Notes: generated from the letters alone by a model not told the origin. Numbered from the stretch's first letter, positions 7,929 through 16,354 are shown. The stretch is DNA of 36,998 bases from JBHPHI01 sp042569595 (GCA_042569595.1 JBHPHI010000008.1:1-36998), one strand, 5' to 3'. Numbers and translations are program-made.

Positions 7929-9002
7929 TTATATTAATTCCGTTTCATATGTGGGTAAAAATTGTTTAATATTTTCTTGATTGACGACCACCTTACCCTG
8001 ATGGCCTTCAACTTTTCGTTTGGCAACTTTTCTAACCATACTTACTATTGTCCTTTGCATGGTTCTGATGCCTGCGTCGTAGCCTAATGGTCTTGTTATT
8101 TGTGACCACAAAGCTTCTTCTATCTCAATATCTTCTGTTTTAAGCCCAGATTCATCTATGGCTCTTGGTAGTAGATATTTTTTACCAATAATAATTTTTT
8201 GCTCGTCAGTGTAGCTTGGCATGCTGATTGGTTCCATACGATCCATAACAGCAGTAGCAATATTGCCTGTGTTGTTGGCTGTGGCAATAAATAAGACTTC
8301 TGACAAATCAAAGGGAAAGTCTATGTAATGATCAATGAAAGCGCTGTTTTGCTCAGGATCTAGCAACTCGACTAACACGCCCATTACGCTTTCCAAAGCA
8401 TTGGTTGATATTCTATCTATTTCATCAAGAAGGATAACCGGATTTTTAGCTTTAACCTTCCTTAGAGCTTTTATCACGTGCCCTGGTTCAGCTTCTAAAT
8501 GTAATCTAGATTGACCTCGTAGATCCCTTGCTGATCCCATTCCTCCAAAAGGAATTCTAGCAAACTGTCTACCTAAAGATTCGGCGAGTGATTTTGCAAA
8601 AGTGGTTTTTCCAGTACCAACTAACCCCACCAGCAGCAATATTGGTGCTCGAGCAAAAGCATTTTGACCTCTGTCTGTTTTGAGCTTTAGAACTGAAATG
8701 TACTCTAAAATTCTCTCTTTAATGTTCTCTAAACCATAATGGTGTTCGTCTAATACTGACTTAGCTTTTTTTGTGTCCAAGGTGTCTGGAGTTTTTTTAT
8801 TCCAAGGTAGCGAGGTAATCCAATTTATGTAGTGACTCATGCGCTCGTATTCTTCTGAGTAGTGACCTAGCTTAACTGACCGCGTAAGCCTTGCAAGCAT
8901 TGCCTCGATCTTGGTTACTAGCTCTGGAGGAATAGTAGCTTGATCAACGCTTGTTTTTAGCTCTTGGATTTCCTGAATCAGGGTTTCTTCTGTAGTGGGC
9001 AT
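7929..9002 (-). CDS. Lon-like AAA+ ATPase lacking substrate and protease domains
   Basis: 357 aa, homologous only to the middle of Lon. Residues ~10-105 match the helical region before the AAA module (WITSLPWNKKTPDTLD, LDEHHYGLENIKERILEYI). The AAA module has Walker A GLVGTGKT (126-133), Walker B VILLDEID (189-196), sensor 1 in TANN (~241-244), an arginine finger in MDRME (R255) and sensor 2 R313. It ends right after the small AAA subdomain; the Ser-Lys protease domain is missing. The N-terminal LAN domain is also missing. The pore loop that reads RTYIGSMPG in E. coli Lon is RLHLEAEPG here, so the aromatic residue is lost. Stop and next start are 2 nt apart, so this is a clean gene, not a frameshift. 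Perhaps a remodelling or chaperone ATPase; substrate unknown. Confidence 0.85.
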   Translation of the reverse strand: MPTTEETLIQEIQELKTSVDQATIPPELVTKIEAMLARLTRSVKLGHYSEEYERMSHYINWITSLPWNKKTPDTLDTKKAKSVLDEHHYGLENIKERILEYISVLKLKTDRGQNAFARAPILLLVGLVGTGKTTFAKSLAESLGRQFARIPFGGMGSARDLRGQSRLHLEAEPGHVIKALRKVKAKNPVILLDEIDRISTNALESVMGVLVELLDPEQNSAFIDHYIDFPFDLSEVLFIATANNTGNIATAVMDRMEPISMPSYTDEQKIIIGKKYLLPRAIDESGLKTEDIEIEEALWSQITRPLGYDAGIRTMQRTIVSMVRKVAKRKVEGHQGKVVVNQENIKQFLPTYETELI

Positions 9003-9047
9003 GTTAGATTAATGGTATCAATATTGACCTTGGGTCACAATAAAAGA

Positions 9048-11237
9048 TTATCTTCGTGGCCTTCTTGGACCCCTTGAATCTTTATTGTGTCTCGGTCTTC
9101 TGTCTCCACCATTTCTTGAGCCGCCACCTCTGTTTTGACTCTGATTTTTCTTGGCTTGCTCTTCTTGTTCAGGCGTAAGCATGGTTAGATTGATTCTTCC
9201 CATGTCGTCAATTTGTCTGACCCTGACATGAACTTCATCTCCCTCACTAACAACCTCTCTTGGATTGCTAACATAAGTTGGACTCATATTTGAAACGTGA
9301 ACTAAACCATCTTTTCCTGGAAGAAGCTCTACGAAAGCCCCAAAGTCTGTGATTCTTACGACTTCTCCGTCGTATTCTTCACCAACTTCTACTTCTTTAA
9401 TAATAGATTCGACCATACTCTTGGCTTTATCTCTGGCCTCACCGTCTGTAGCACTAATGAAGACTGAGCCTTCATCATCTATGTCTACTTCTGCTCCAGA
9501 TTCGGCAATAATTGATTTAATCATTTTGCCACCTGGCCCAATTATTTCTCCAATACGATCTACTGGAACCTTTACGATTACGATTTGTGGTGCATGATCG
9601 CTTAGCTTGGCTCTTGATTCTCCAATTACTTCAATCATTTTGTCTAAAATATGAAGTCTTCCGATTCTTGCCTGTTCTAAAGCTCTTTTGAGAACTTCGT
9701 ATGGGATACCTTTGATTTTTACGTCCATTTGCATGGCGGTAACACCATCTTTTGTTCCGGCAACCTTAAAGTCCATATCACCAGTGTGATCTTCAAATCC
9801 CATGATGTCTGATAAGACTTTGTATTCTTTTCCATCACTGATCAACCCCATAGCAATACCGGCAACTGGTTTTTTGATTGGCACACCTGCATCCATAAGA
9901 GACATAGTTGAGCCACAAACTGCTGCCTGTGATGTAGATCCATTTGAGCTCATAATCTCTGAAACAACCCTAATGGTGTAGGGAAATTCCTCTCCGGAAG
10001 GGATCATGGGTTCTAAAGCTCTTTCTGCTAAGGCTCCGTGGCCGATTTCGCGCCTACTGGGCCATCCAACTCTGCCAGTTTCTCCTACGGAGAATGGGGG
10101 GAAGTTGTAGTGGTGCATGTATCTCTTTGTCTCTTCTCCTTCTGCGCTTTCTATAAGTTGTTCGTGAGCTGGAGATGCTAAGGTTGTTATTACTAAAGCT
10201 TGAGTCATTCCTCTAGTAAATATTGCGGATCCATGGGTTCTTGGTAGAACATCTACTTCTCCCCAAATGCTTCTTACTTCATCTAATTTTCTACCATCTG
10301 GCCTGACTTCAGACTCTAAAGTTTGCTTTCTGGATTCTTCTTTTATTAAGTCGCTAACGACAGAAGATATATCTTTTTTGGAATATGTTTCTGCATGCTC
10401 CTCAAACAAGGCTTCTAACAATTCTCCCTCAGCGCCTCTGTCATTGCTTGCTTTTGCCTTAACAACCTTTACTATGTCTTCTTTGGTTTGTTTGGTAAGA
10501 AGTTCTACTAATTCTTTATCTGTTTCTACTGGGGTAAACTCAATTTTTTCCTTACCTGCTTTTTTTACAAGCTCTTCAATACCACTAAGTGATCCTGTGA
10601 TGCTTTCTTGAGCTAGTGAAAATGACTTTAACAATGTGTCTTCTATTACTTCATTGGCTCCGGCTTCAACCATAAGAATGTTGTCTTTGGTGGCTGAGAT
10701 AAAAAGATCAAGTTTTGATATTTCTAATTGTTCGTATGTTGGGTTGACAATAAGTTCGCTGGAATCTGGGTTTTGACCGATTCTTACTCCCCCAACTGGA
10801 CCTTCCCAAGGAATAGGTGAAGCTGACAACGCGGCTGATACTGCATTCATTGCCAGAGTATCTATTGGGTTTTCTCCATCCACAGAAAGCATGTAAATGA
10901 TTACTTGAATCTCATTTTTAAATCCTTTTGGAAATAAAGGCCTTATTGACCTATCTATTAGTCTAGAGATTAATACTGTGTCGTCGCTGGGTTTTCCTTC
11001 TCTTTTTACCCATCTTGATCCTTTGATTTTTCCTCCTGCGTAAAGTTTTTCTCTAAACTCTACCTGCAAAGGAAACCAATCGATGTCCTCCCTAGCCTTA
11101 CTCATAGTGACAGCTGCCAAGACTACATTATCTCCTGACTTTGCCATCACTGCGGCGGATGCCTGGTTGGCTAATTTACCAATTTCTAGGGAAATTTCTT
11201 GTTCCCCAATTTTCATTGTGCTTTGGTGCACGTTCAT
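9048..11237 (-). CDS. pnp: Polynucleotide phosphorylase
   Basis: 729 aa 3'-5' phosphorolytic exoribonuclease, normally a trimer. Order: first RNase PH domain (~10-140), helical linker, second RNase PH domain (~310-540) with the catalytic aspartates in GDMDFKVAGTKDGVTAMQMD, a KH domain (~555-610, IGEIIGPGGKMIKSI), an S1 domain (~620-690, GEEYDGEVVRITDFGAFVEL) and a disordered Arg/Gly/Asn-rich tail. Length is close to the usual ~700 aa. The leader to rpsO holds a long imperfect hairpin that may control expression. The rpsO-pnp order is the conserved bacterial one. Confidence 0.98.
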   Translation of the reverse strand: MNVHQSTMKIGEQEISLEIGKLANQASAAVMAKSGDNVVLAAVTMSKAREDIDWFPLQVEFREKLYAGGKIKGSRWVKREGKPSDDTVLISRLIDRSIRPLFPKGFKNEIQVIIYMLSVDGENPIDTLAMNAVSAALSASPIPWEGPVGGVRIGQNPDSSELIVNPTYEQLEISKLDLFISATKDNILMVEAGANEVIEDTLLKSFSLAQESITGSLSGIEELVKKAGKEKIEFTPVETDKELVELLTKQTKEDIVKVVKAKASNDRGAEGELLEALFEEHAETYSKKDISSVVSDLIKEESRKQTLESEVRPDGRKLDEVRSIWGEVDVLPRTHGSAIFTRGMTQALVITTLASPAHEQLIESAEGEETKRYMHHYNFPPFSVGETGRVGWPSRREIGHGALAERALEPMIPSGEEFPYTIRVVSEIMSSNGSTSQAAVCGSTMSLMDAGVPIKKPVAGIAMGLISDGKEYKVLSDIMGFEDHTGDMDFKVAGTKDGVTAMQMDVKIKGIPYEVLKRALEQARIGRLHILDKMIEVIGESRAKLSDHAPQIVIVKVPVDRIGEIIGPGGKMIKSIIAESGAEVDIDDEGSVFISATDGEARDKAKSMVESIIKEVEVGEEYDGEVVRITDFGAFVELLPGKDGLVHVSNMSPTYVSNPREVVSEGDEVHVRVRQIDDMGRINLTMLTPEQEEQAKKNQSQNRGGGSRNGGDRRPRHNKDSRGPRRPRR

Positions 11238-11256
11238 AATATCTTGAGGGGGAAGT

Positions 11257-11317
11257 TAAAGAAGTCAGAAATATCAACTATAAGAATTTTTCTTAGCTTA
11301 CACTTCTGATTTCTTTA
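11257..11317 (-). promoter_or_regulatory. Long stem-loop in the pnp leader
   Basis: Arms at 11258-11270 and 11304-11316 pair over 13 positions with one mismatch (AAAGAAATCAGAA with TTCTGACTTCTTT in the transcript), extended by one more T-A pair. A second stem inside is TAAGAA-AAA-TTCTTA. The structure ends 20 nt before the pnp start codon. There is no U-tract after it, so it is not a standard terminator. A long leader hairpin cut by RNase III is how E. coli pnp autoregulates; the resemblance here is only positional. Confidence 0.55.
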
Positions 11318-11376
11318 CCGTTCCCTGTTCCTCTTTCCTTTCTTAAAATATATTAACTTGTTTAGTTTAACGTAAG

Positions 11377-11646
11377 TTACTTTTTGAGTCCAAGTTTTTT
11401 GATAAGCCCTTTATAACGAGCGTCATCTTTTTTCATGATGTAGTTTAGAAGTCTTCTTCTCTTGCTCATCATTTTAAGAAGCCCTCTTCTTGAGTGATTG
11501 TCTTTGCTGTGATCTTTTAGATGATCCACCAATTCCTTGACTCTTTCTGTAATAAGAGCGACTTGAACTTCTGGGGAGCCTGTGTCACCTTTTTTGGTGG
11601 CATACTCTTCCATTATTTTTTTCTTTTTGTCTATATCTAATGCCAT
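11377..11646 (-). CDS. rpsO: Small ribosomal subunit protein uS15
   Basis: 89 aa, the usual length. It contains the family core TGSPEVQVALITERVKELVDHL and HSRRGLLKMMSKRRRLLNYI. S15 is a primary 16S rRNA binder that starts assembly of the platform. Start chosen at the ATG that follows an AAAAGGA Shine-Dalgarno about 8 nt upstream. It lies upstream of pnp with 139 nt between. The leader (11647-11731) can fold around CTGCC-ATTT-GGCGG, a possible S15 autoregulatory site. Confidence 0.97.
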   Translation of the reverse strand: MALDIDKKKKIMEEYATKKGDTGSPEVQVALITERVKELVDHLKDHSKDNHSRRGLLKMMSKRRRLLNYIMKKDDARYKGLIKKLGLKK

Positions 11647-11725
11647 GTGATTTTTCCTTTTCTAAAATATTAACACCCGCCAAATGGCAGCAGGCTGTTG
11701 TCAAAATATATTCGCAACGTGGGGT

Positions 11726-11734
11726 ATTCTATCA
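11726..11734 (-). promoter_or_regulatory. Predicted extended -10 promoter of rpsO
   Basis: The minus strand has TGATAGAAT, a TGn extension plus a -10 hexamer with 5 of 6 consensus matches, about 80 nt before rpsO. No convincing -35 is seen, as expected of extended -10 promoters. The predicted leader (~73 nt) includes a GC-richer hairpin near 11676-11690 that could be an S15 binding site. Confidence 0.45.
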
Positions 11735-11839
11735 CATAGCCTGGTTGGATGCTACTTTTACCCCTAAGGCTTCTTTTCAATGCACTTATTGTGGTGTAAT
11801 GTTATCACTTACTTACGTTAGAAATTTTTAAGGAGAAAA

Positions 11840-12475
11840 ATGAGTGGGAAATTGATACTTGTAAGGCACGGTGAGTCTGAGTGGAATACTCTTGGAAAGT
11901 GGACTGGATTAACTGATGTTTCTTTGACTGAAAAGGGCAAAGAGGAAGCAAAAAAAGCAGCAGAGCCTTTAAAAAAAATTACTATAGATCAGGGTTTTTG
12001 TTCCGTTTTGGCAAGGGCTAAGCAAACTTTGGAAATTATTCTTGAAGAAATTAATAGAGCTGATCTACCAGTTGTATATCATGCAGCTTTAAACGAAAGA
12101 GATTATGGTGATTATACTGCTCGAAATAAATGGGAAGTGAAGGAAGAGGTGGGTGATGAAGCGTTTCAGGCAATTAGAAGAGGGTATGATACTCCAATCC
12201 CAAACGGAGAAAATCTAAAACAGGTTTGCGAAAGGGTTCATCCGTATTACTTAAAAAATATTTTACCTCTACTAGTTGAGGGTAAAAGTATTGTTTTGTC
12301 TGCTCATCACAATTCCTTGAGGGCTTTAATCAAGTTGTTGGAAACTATATCTGATGAAGAAGCTCCTAGTATTGAAATGAAAACCGGTGAAGTTATTTTG
12401 TATGAAGTAAATAAGTCTGGAGAAGTTTCTTCTAAAAAAGTAATTGCTGAAAACAAAGATCCTGGCCTTCAGTAA
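11840..12475 (+). CDS. gpmA: 2,3-bisphosphoglycerate-dependent phosphoglycerate mutase
   Basis: 211 aa, glycolysis/gluconeogenesis: interconverts 3- and 2-phosphoglycerate. The histidine phosphatase motif LVRHGESEWN (His10) is at the N-terminus, the substrate-loop motif ALNERDYGDYTARNKWEV is near residue 86, and the second catalytic histidine lies in SAHHNSLRAL (usually AHGNSLRAL, so Gly to His here). Strong Shine-Dalgarno AAGGAG 5 nt before the ATG. It is one of only two plus-strand genes, divergent from rpsO across 193 nt, and ends 1 nt from the stop of the convergent DHH gene with no terminator between. Confidence 0.95.
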   Translation: MSGKLILVRHGESEWNTLGKWTGLTDVSLTEKGKEEAKKAAEPLKKITIDQGFCSVLARAKQTLEIILEEINRADLPVVYHAALNERDYGDYTARNKWEVKEEVGDEAFQAIRRGYDTPIPNGENLKQVCERVHPYYLKNILPLLVEGKSIVLSAHHNSLRALIKLLETISDEEAPSIEMKTGEVILYEVNKSGEVSSKKVIAENKDPGLQ

Positions 12476-12476
12476 A

Positions 12477-13424
12477 CTATACTTTAGTGGAGCCTCTAAA
12501 TATTTTAGGTTCTAACCATTCTTTAGGTGGTTCTTGTTTCTCTTCTTGCTCATCGTTTGTTTTGAGTTGTTCTTCTTTGGGGGGAGTTTTTTGAGAGTCA
12601 TCCTGAGTCATGGGCCCTACAAGCGGCTTCTGGCCTTGGTTGGCTATTTTTGTTTGGGTGGGTATCTGAGGTAGTTTTGGGATAATTGCTGGAGCAAATT
12701 GCCTTCTGGCTCCATTTTCCATTAATTTTGCTGCAGCCTTAAATGCTGAAGGTGGTGTATTAGGGGATGAAAATCGGTTTGTGGACATATCCACTCCAGA
12801 TAACAAATTTGAAGCAATGTCGTTTTTTGGTTGATAGCCAGTCTGCTCTAAAAACCAAACCGTTATTTCACTAATAGAACTAGCTTTGTCGTCTGAAATT
12901 GTTGTTTGGGCAAATGAATTCTGAAGTGTTTTATTTAAGCTGATGGTATAAGCGCTATCAAAAGACTCTTGATTGTCTTTGTATATAACACCCAAATCAC
13001 CTAAAGAACTAGCTCCAATAATGAAGATCATGTCTGCCTGCATACCAGAATATGAAAAAGATACGTTTTTAGAATCTAAAGGTTTTGCTCCTTTTTTTGG
13101 TTGAACGATGAGATTAAATTTTTCATTTTTTACGTTGTAATTAACTTTTTCAATACCATCTTGAATGTAATCGAATGATACAACTAGGTTTTTATTCCCG
13201 ACTTTTTCTTTTACTTTATCTAGACCCACTAGTCTTGAAAATTCAACCAACATTGGCGATGGACATGCAACTTCAACATTTTTCCCTGATGATTTTAGAG
13301 AGAGGTATATAGATAAGCCAGAAGCCACTGTGTCGTGATTGGGATTTTTTCCAATAACCACGAGGATGTTGTTGGCTGAAGCCAAAGATTCTTGAACTGG
13401 ATTTAGGTCTAACTGTTCAGACAT
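12477..13424 (-). CDS. DHH-family (NrnA-like) protein with all catalytic motifs lost
   Basis: 315 aa. The fold can be followed against NrnA-type DHH phosphoesterases: residues 25-50 (KNPNHDTVASGLSIYLSL) match the HxNPDxDAIGS region, 158-170 (YTISLNKTLQNSF) the IDHHxxNxxF region, 178-195 (DDKASSISEITVWFLEQT) the ASSTAE helix, and 206-240 (NLLSGVDMSTNRFSS...AAAKLMENGA) the DHHA1-side D-T-G region. The metal ligands are gone: DHH itself is Ser162-Leu163-Asn164 and the later Asp is Ser214. So probably not a nuclease. Residues ~245-315 are a disordered Pro/Gln/Glu tail. It follows nusA-infB, where a DHH gene is common after rbfA, but rbfA is absent. It has its own promoter. Confidence 0.75.
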   Translation of the reverse strand: MSEQLDLNPVQESLASANNILVVIGKNPNHDTVASGLSIYLSLKSSGKNVEVACPSPMLVEFSRLVGLDKVKEKVGNKNLVVSFDYIQDGIEKVNYNVKNEKFNLIVQPKKGAKPLDSKNVSFSYSGMQADMIFIIGASSLGDLGVIYKDNQESFDSAYTISLNKTLQNSFAQTTISDDKASSISEITVWFLEQTGYQPKNDIASNLLSGVDMSTNRFSSPNTPPSAFKAAAKLMENGARRQFAPAIIPKLPQIPTQTKIANQGQKPLVGPMTQDDSQKTPPKEEQLKTNDEQEEKQEPPKEWLEPKIFRGSTKV

Positions 13425-13461
13425 AATCTTTTTGGCAGGAAAGGTTTGCTTTGTCGCGTTA

Positions 13462-13489
13462 ATATTAACTTAATAACACTAAATGTCAA
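13462..13489 (-). promoter_or_regulatory. Predicted sigma70-type promoter of the DHH-like gene
   Basis: A perfect -35 TTGACA (13484-13489) and a -10 TAATAT (13462-13467) are 16 nt apart on the minus strand. The -35 begins 5 nt after the infB stop. A 12-bp perfect palindrome, GTTAATATTAAC (13458-13469), covers the -10 and could be an operator. Confidence 0.6.
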
Positions 13490-13494
13490 TCTGG

Positions 13495-15015
13495 TTATTC
13501 TTCTTTTTTCTTGTATGCAATGAGCTTGTCTCCGACTTGAAAAGTGCTTTGGGGATAGATGACAATTCCACACTCGTTTCCGGATTTGATTTTTTCTGTA
13601 TCTACTTTTGCTTGTTTTAATGACTTTATTTTTACGTCTGAGAGAATTTTTTCATCTCTCATTAAGTGAACTAGGTCTGTTTTTTCGATTCTTCCCGAAA
13701 CTACCTTGCATCCTGCTATTCGATCTGATTTTATTTCAAATACTTGAAGAATGTCTGCCACACCAAGTTCTTCTTCATCAATTGTCGGTTCAAGAAGTTT
13801 GAGGATTATTTTTTCAACATCCTCAAGAAGTTTGTATATGATGGAATATTGCTTAATGCTTACGTTCTCGTTGATGGCTAGTGTTTTGGATGATTTTGGG
13901 ATGTTAACATTAAAAGCGATTATTGTGCTTCCTGTAGAAGAGGCCATTAATACATCTGAGTCGCTTACCTGACCCACTGAGCTGTCTATAATAATAACTT
14001 CATCTGGTAAATTGACTTTAATTGCTTCCAAAGTACCTTCAACATCAGTTTTGATGATGATGTTGATGCTGGGTGGTTTCTCAATTTCTTTTTCTTCCAA
14101 AAGAGCTTTTAAGTCTTCTTCATACTGAGACGCTTCATCTGTGTTGACTGTGGGTGATTTCTCCTCTTCTATGGTCAATGTTTTCTCTGTTGGTTGCTCT
14201 GTTGCCTTTGCTCCCACTGGCGGTGTAGATTTAAATCCTGTTACTTCAACCGGGGTGGATGGTCCAGCAAGCTTCACTCTTTCTCCCTGATCGTTCGTAA
14301 GTGAGCGAACTTTGAACTGATCTTTTTCAACATACATTGTTTGACCAACCTTAATGGTTCCGTTTTTTACCAACACTGTTGCAATTGGACCTTTGTGTTT
14401 ATTGAGAGAAGATTCTATAACAACTGAATTTAATGGGTCTGATTCTTTTGCCCCTACTGGTTCAAGGTCGTACATGAGTTGAATCATATCCAACAACTGG
14501 TCTACACCCTTGCCTGTTTTTGCAGACACCTCAATCGTAGGAATTTTTCCACCAAATTCTTCAACCATGACTTCATATTTTGCTAACTCACTTTTTGCAG
14601 TCATTGGATCGGCCGCAGGAAGATCCATTTTGTTTAAAGCTATAAGAAATGGAACGTTGGCATTTTTTATATGATTGATTGACTCGACTGTTTGGGGTTT
14701 TACCCCTTCAGTGGCTGCAATAACCAAGATGACTATGTCTGTAGCTTGTGCTCCTCGGGATCTCATTTTATTGAATGCTGCGTGACCCGGGGTATCGATA
14801 AAAGTAATTGGTTTGTCTTGGTGTTTAATTTGGTATGCACCAATGTGTTGAGTGATTCCGCCAGCTTCTTTGGCTTGAATGTGAGACTTTCTTATGAAAT
14901 CCAATAAAGAGGTTTTGCCGTGATCAACATGACCCATGATTGTAACAATGGGGGGGCGGTTGTTTGAGGAGGATGTGGTTTTATTGGGTTTCTTTTTTGA
15001 TTTTTTCTTTCCCAT
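13495..15015 (-). CDS. infB: Translation initiation factor IF-2, short form
   Basis: 506 aa GTPase that places fMet-tRNA on the ribosome. G motifs: GHVDHGKT (28-35), DTPGH (74-78), NKMD (128-131), SAK (164-166). Domain II (~190-270) and the C1 and C2 domains (~315-500, ending in FQVGDKLIAYKKKEE) are present. The usual N-terminal IF2_N region is missing: only ~20 basic and Ser-rich residues precede the G domain, against several hundred in E. coli. Start supported by a strong AAGGAGG Shine-Dalgarno 5 nt upstream. 37 nt downstream of nusA, in the conserved nusA-infB order. Confidence 0.97.
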   Translation of the reverse strand: MGKKKSKKKPNKTTSSSNNRPPIVTIMGHVDHGKTSLLDFIRKSHIQAKEAGGITQHIGAYQIKHQDKPITFIDTPGHAAFNKMRSRGAQATDIVILVIAATEGVKPQTVESINHIKNANVPFLIALNKMDLPAADPMTAKSELAKYEVMVEEFGGKIPTIEVSAKTGKGVDQLLDMIQLMYDLEPVGAKESDPLNSVVIESSLNKHKGPIATVLVKNGTIKVGQTMYVEKDQFKVRSLTNDQGERVKLAGPSTPVEVTGFKSTPPVGAKATEQPTEKTLTIEEEKSPTVNTDEASQYEEDLKALLEEKEIEKPPSINIIIKTDVEGTLEAIKVNLPDEVIIIDSSVGQVSDSDVLMASSTGSTIIAFNVNIPKSSKTLAINENVSIKQYSIIYKLLEDVEKIILKLLEPTIDEEELGVADILQVFEIKSDRIAGCKVVSGRIEKTDLVHLMRDEKILSDVKIKSLKQAKVDTEKIKSGNECGIVIYPQSTFQVGDKLIAYKKKEE

Positions 15016-15052
15016 ATTTTCCTCCTTTTGTTGATACTTAATGCTAGTTCAT

Positions 15053-16354
15053 TTAGTTTTCTTCTGTGTCGGTCTGATCTTCTGATTCTTTTGAGTCTTC
15101 TTTTTTTTCAGCCTCGTCTTTTTTTTCGTCTTCTTTTACTGACTCTTCAACCTCTACTGACTGAGTAATTTTATCCAAAGAGGCTGAAAACTTTTTGATT
15201 TTTTCTAAAATTCCCTCTACAACTTCTTCGGTAATACCCTCAAGGTCTGTTAATTGATCTTTTTTATTGAAAACTGCTTCAAATGTGGTGATTTTTGATC
15301 CAATTAAAATATCTCGAACATCTTGATCTAGCCCAAGTTCATCAATTTCAAACTCAGCTTCTCCAGAGGCGGATACTGTTGCTTTTACATTTGTTCCCTT
15401 GATGTCGATCTTATACCCTGTGAGTTTTGCAGCCAAACGAACATTTTGACCACCTCTCCCAATGGCCAGTGAAAGTTGATCGTCAGGAACTGTAACTGTA
15501 GCTTTTTTCTTTTTATCATTAACCTCTATGTTTAAGTTTTCTGCAGGGGCTAAAGATGCGGCTATATACAGACTTGGATCATCTGAGTATTGGATAATAT
15601 CGATTTTTTCGTTGTTGAGTTCGTTAATAACCTCTTGAACACGAACTCCTTTTTGACCAACGCATGATCCCACTGGATCTACGCCGTCTTGAGTTGAGTC
15701 AACGGCTAGTTTGGTTCTGTGTCCTGCTTCTCTGGCAATTGATTTTATTTCTACCGAACCACTTGAAACTTCTGGAACTTCTCTTCTAAATAATTCGATG
15801 ACTAGTTTTTCTGTAGATCTACTAACTATGATTGTTTTTCCACGCATAGTTTCGCGAATATCTTTGATGTATACGGCCATTCTTTGGTTCATTTTATAAA
15901 ATTCTGTTGGAATTTGGTCTTCTGGAGGCATATATGCCTGACCTCTTCCAATGTCGTAAATGACGTTTTTTCCATCGAAACGAAGTACCATTCCTGTAAT
16001 CATAGTGTCAACTTTATCCTTGTACTCTTCTATAACAGCATCCTTCTCAGCTTCTCTGACTCTTTGTAGAATAACTTGCTTGGCTGTTTGAGTGGCAATA
16101 CGACCAAATCCTGGGGGAGTGATGTCTTTTTTGCTGCCATCGTCCTGCTCTTGAAGAATGGTTGCTGCTCCACTCTCTGAATCTAGCTCAACCTCATAGC
16201 CTTCTTCTTCGAGTTCAATATTGAACTCTTTTCTGTATGCAGCAAGGATTGCTGACTTAATAGTTTCAAATACCACTTCAGGTTCGATTCCTCTTTCGGC
16301 GCAAATCTGGTTGATGGCCGAAGCAAACTCTGTTCTAGCTTGAATGTTTGCCAT
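15053..16354 (-). CDS. nusA: Transcription elongation/termination factor NusA
   Basis: 433 aa with the start placed at the ATG at 16354 (MANIQARTEFASAI), which is preceded by AAAGGAGAT; the frame stays open to a TTG at 16369 that has no ribosome site. The spacing from GGAG to ATG is short (2 nt). N-terminal polymerase-binding domain (~1-125), S1 domain (~130-195), KH1/KH2 (~200-345; VGQKGVRVQEVINEL and AIGRGGQNVRLAAKLTGYKI). Then a helical segment (~350-395, DQDVRDILIG..., resembling one of the acidic repeats of E. coli NusA) and a Lys/Glu-rich tail. NusA enhances hairpin pausing and termination. Its own leader carries a terminator-like hairpin. Confidence 0.96.
   Translation of the reverse strand: MANIQARTEFASAINQICAERGIEPEVVFETIKSAILAAYRKEFNIELEEEGYEVELDSESGAATILQEQDDGSKKDITPPGFGRIATQTAKQVILQRVREAEKDAVIEEYKDKVDTMITGMVLRFDGKNVIYDIGRGQAYMPPEDQIPTEFYKMNQRMAVYIKDIRETMRGKTIIVSRSTEKLVIELFRREVPEVSSGSVEIKSIAREAGHRTKLAVDSTQDGVDPVGSCVGQKGVRVQEVINELNNEKIDIIQYSDDPSLYIAASLAPAENLNIEVNDKKKKATVTVPDDQLSLAIGRGGQNVRLAAKLTGYKIDIKGTNVKATVSASGEAEFEIDELGLDQDVRDILIGSKITTFEAVFNKKDQLTDLEGITEEVVEGILEKIKKFSASLDKITQSVEVEESVKEDEKKDEAEKKEDSKESEDQTDTEEN

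Noticed and set aside
9003..9047. Hairpin TGACC-CAA-GGTCA between pnp and the Lon-like gene
   Set aside because: Only five pairs and no T-run after it; too weak to call a terminator.
11780..11805. Possible gpmA promoter, TTTTCA-17-TAATGT
   Set aside because: The -10 matches only 3 of 6 consensus positions; too weak to list as a feature, although gpmA must have a promoter in this gap.
11640..11831. Plus-strand open frame of 63 codons upstream of gpmA
   Set aside because: It overlaps the rpsO start and leader, has no ribosome site and no family resemblance; the region is better explained as divergent promoters.
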